In this document: one piece after another, positions 62,378 to 64,000 of the stretch
Layout of the letters: each line of letters opens with the position of its first letter
How positions within the stretch are numbered: position 1 is the stretch's first letter
Source of the DNA: Pseudomonadota bacterium
GTDB taxonomy: Bacteria > Desulfobacterota > Binatia > Binatales > Binataceae
Assembly (NCBI GenBank): GCA_021324755.1
Contig: JAJPIL010000028.1
Location: 1-64,000 of the forward strand
Length of the DNA: 64,000 bases
Direction: 5' to 3'
The notes under the pieces: model-generated
What the model was told of the DNA's origin: nothing
Seen by the model: the letters and a program-made list of their open reading frames with translations, nothing else
Databases searched by the model: none
Program-made: the position numbers and the translations under genes

Positions 62378-62833
62378 CTCCTCTTCTCCTCCTTGGCTTA
62401 GTTTTCCAATAACTAAAAGCGCTTCTCTGGCCCCATTCAATCCATGCGCACGCCTTTATCCCTTGAAAAAGCCTCCCACGCCGCTAGCGCGGTAGCTGAC
62501 GATCTATTGTGTACTGGTGAGCCGACGCGTCAAACTTTGCTTTATAGTGGCGCAAACGACGAGACCGAATCACTATCGCCTAACTCTTAATCATGTGAGC
62601 CAGCTAAGACACGAAGCGTAAGTATATCGATGGGGCTGCGCCCTATGCGGGATCGCTTTACGCCAAAGATTCGTGTAAGACGACGCACCTGGACCGCTAG
62701 AGCAGGGTGCGTACTCGCGCGTCTGAAGCGACGCGGAAGTGGCGCTAACGAAACTGAACGTGCAGCCCGCAGGCAAAATATTTTGTGACACACTCGCGCT
62801 CTTTTGATCTACGAAAGTCGGAGGACAAGTTCT
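62378..62833. other. Intergenic region between the LapA-like gene and ispF
   Basis: Apart from the two gene starts, I see no gene. A perfect 12-bp palindrome CAAAATATTTTG lies at 62774-62785 and may be an operator for ispF. A minus-strand reading around 62587-62793 is Arg-rich and not supported. Confidence 0.35.
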
Positions 62834-63313
62834 TTGAAGCTGAGAATTGGTCAGGGTTTTGACTTTCATCCGCTAATTGAAGGGCGCACTCTCGTCCTTG
62901 GAGGTGTCGAAATTCCTCACTCGCGGGGTCTCAGTGGGCACTCGGACGCAGACGTCGTCACACACGCCCTCGCTAACGGTATCTTGGGAGCCCTGGGAAA
63001 AGGGGACCTCGGAAGCCATTTCCCCGATCGCGACGAGCGCTACAAGGGGATCAGCAGTTTGAAGCTTTTGAGGCAGGTTTGGGAGCTTGCACGTCAAGAA
63101 GGGTGGTGCCTGGTGAACGCCGACCTGACTATCTTTGCGCAGGAGCCCCGCCTATCGCCTTACGTGGCCACGATGCGCTCGAAACTTGCCGCCACGTTGG
63201 ACGTTGCCGCCGAGCTTATAAACGTCAAGGTGTCCAGCCCTGAGCGCCTCGGTTCGCTCGGCAGAGCTGAGGGAATGGCAGCAGCGGCGGCAGTTTTGCT
63301 CGAGGCACGATGA
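62834..63313 (+). CDS. ispF: 2-C-methyl-D-erythritol 2,4-cyclodiphosphate synthase
   Basis: 159 residues, the normal length. Fifth enzyme of the MEP isoprenoid pathway. The zinc ligands lie in GFDFHPL (Asp and His of the DxH) and in SGHSDADVVTHAL; the C-terminal ERLGSLGRAEGMAAAA motif is diagnostic. TTG 62834 is chosen: GGAGG sits 9 nt upstream, and a reading from 62804 would add ten unrelated residues. Confidence 0.95.
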   Translation: MKLRIGQGFDFHPLIEGRTLVLGGVEIPHSRGLSGHSDADVVTHALANGILGALGKGDLGSHFPDRDERYKGISSLKLLRQVWELARQEGWCLVNADLTIFAQEPRLSPYVATMRSKLAATLDVAAELINVKVSSPERLGSLGRAEGMAAAAAVLLEAR

Positions 63314-63325
63314 GGCCTTGGCAAA

Positions 63326-64000
63326 TTACTCCGTTCGGTCAGGGACTACCACTACGGCTACCGAACACTTCGCGCGGCTCAAAATACGCTCGATCTTTGG
63401 GCCGAGATATATCCCTTCCTCGACACTACGGTGGGGAGCACCTAAAAAGAGCATATCGAAGTCGCCATTGTTGACAAACCGCAGTATAACCGAGTCTGGG
63501 TCCTTTCCTTCGACGAGCAGTGTTTCGACTGGCGTCCTGAAATGCGCGCCTAGTTGCTTGGCCTCCTCGAGCACCGCATTGCCCGGTTGCGCGTCACGCC
63601 TATGAGACCGACCTATGAGGAAGTACCACGGCGCCTCCGCTACGTACAACGCTGTGATATGCGACTTCATTGCATTAGCGCATAGAATGGCAAGCGTCAT
63701 AGCTAGTCGAGAGTAATACGTGCCAGTGACAGGCACCAAAATTCGGCGCACCGTTTCTCCTGTTTCGACGCTTCGGGTGATAATCATTGGTACCGTCACT
63801 CCGTTCATCAGCTCGCGCAACATCGCGCCGCCCAGAGAACCGTGTCCATGTATCTCGGAGGCGCCTGCGAACACGGCGCTATAGCCGCGCTGACTTTCCT
63901 GCAGCACCGCGTCGATCAATCCGTCTTTGGAGACAGGCACTGACCGGCTGTACACCGTCGGCGCTCCGATAGTTTCGGCAAGGAGCTTCAATTGTGCCAA
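63326..64000 (-). CDS. Universal stress protein, tandem UspA domains (partial)
   Basis: The frame runs to the window edge, so the N-terminus is missing; 224 residues are visible. The first 75 end in a Usp-like strand (VFAGASEIHGHGSLGGAMLRELM then TVPMIITR). A second complete Usp domain follows: RRILVPVTGTYYSRLAMTLAILCANAM, ITALYVAEAP, MLFLGAPHRSVEEG and KCSVAVVVV. The C-terminal part of the ATP-binding Gly loop is not well conserved. It could be a stand-alone tandem Usp or the tail of a cation antiporter. Convergent with ispF (12 nt between stops). Confidence 0.8.
   Translation of the reverse strand: MAQLKLLAETIGAPTVYSRSVPVSKDGLIDAVLQESQRGYSAVFAGASEIHGHGSLGGAMLRELMNGVTVPMIITRSVETGETVRRILVPVTGTYYSRLAMTLAILCANAMKSHITALYVAEAPWYFLIGRSHRRDAQPGNAVLEEAKQLGAHFRTPVETLLVEGKDPDSVILRFVNNGDFDMLFLGAPHRSVEEGIYLGPKIERILSRAKCSVAVVVVPDRTE

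Noticed and set aside
1-64000. CRISPR arrays, transposases, integrases and toxin-antitoxin pairs
   Set aside because: No regularly spaced repeats, transposase motifs or paired small toxin/antitoxin genes were seen on either strand.

Overview
The window is a bacterial chromosome segment of moderately high GC, densely packed with genes. GTG and TTG starts are common. I found no rRNA, no convincing tRNA, no insertion sequence, no prophage and no CRISPR array. A full Kdo/heptose lipopolysaccharide pathway marks a Gram-negative. LpxI used instead of LpxH, the lpxA-lpxI-oxidoreductase-lpxB order, and the ABC plus GldG-like plus DUF4340 locus suggest a deltaproteobacterial-type lineage (Desulfobacterota, Binatota or Myxococcota-like). 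This is inference from gene content; the phylum cannot be fixed from the window alone.

Region 1 (1-11.6 kb, plus strand) is the lipid A/core operon: a probable lpxD tail, lpxA (apparently with a rare AUC start), lpxI, a Gfo/Idh/MocA oxidoreductase, lpxB, an MsbA-type flippase, waaA, lpxK, a Trm112-like zinc protein, a heptosyltransferase, a GT87 membrane glycosyltransferase and an LPS kinase. Region 2 (11.7-20.1 kb, minus strand) carries ridA, a bifunctional (p)ppGpp synthetase/hydrolase, gmk, a lipoprotein, yicC, and a second core-sugar set (GT9, LPS kinase, GT4).

Region 3 (20.3-22.6 kb, minus strand) holds nuoA, nuoC and nuoD without nuoB. Region 4 (22.9-27.3 kb) has an AmgK/MurU-like murein-recycling pair, a roughly 140-nt element bounded by a perfect 11-bp inverted repeat, and an MscS channel. 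Region 5 (27.5-35.6 kb) is a catabolic cluster: an ACAD10/11-type acyl-CoA dehydrogenase with its separate kinase partner, a three-subunit molybdenum hydroxylase, a MoaD/ThiS-like protein and a thiolase. The pair matches the machinery known to convert 4-hydroxyacyl-CoAs for beta-oxidation. The two genes are split here, whereas animals carry them fused.

Region 6 (36-40.6 kb) is an ABC-2 transporter with GldG-like and DUF4340 proteins. Region 7 (40.8-51.1 kb) mixes AcpS, a 3Fe-4S ferredoxin, a guanidino-modifying enzyme, a second acyl-CoA dehydrogenase, a short-chain dehydrogenase, a UDP-glucuronate decarboxylase with an ArnB-like aminotransferase, an L,D-transpeptidase and a UvrD-type helicase. 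Region 8 (51.2-64 kb) holds rlmE, an exported bifunctional-nuclease-domain protein, a B12-binding radical SAM protein, an SH3 protein, thiE with an NtrB/NtrC two-component pair, a lytic transglycosylase, moeA, a LapA-like protein, ispF and a truncated universal-stress-protein gene. Envelope construction dominates the window. The most interesting items are the 4-hydroxyacyl-CoA type catabolic cluster, the noncanonical lpxA start, the nuoB-less nuo locus and the structured element before the MscS gene.
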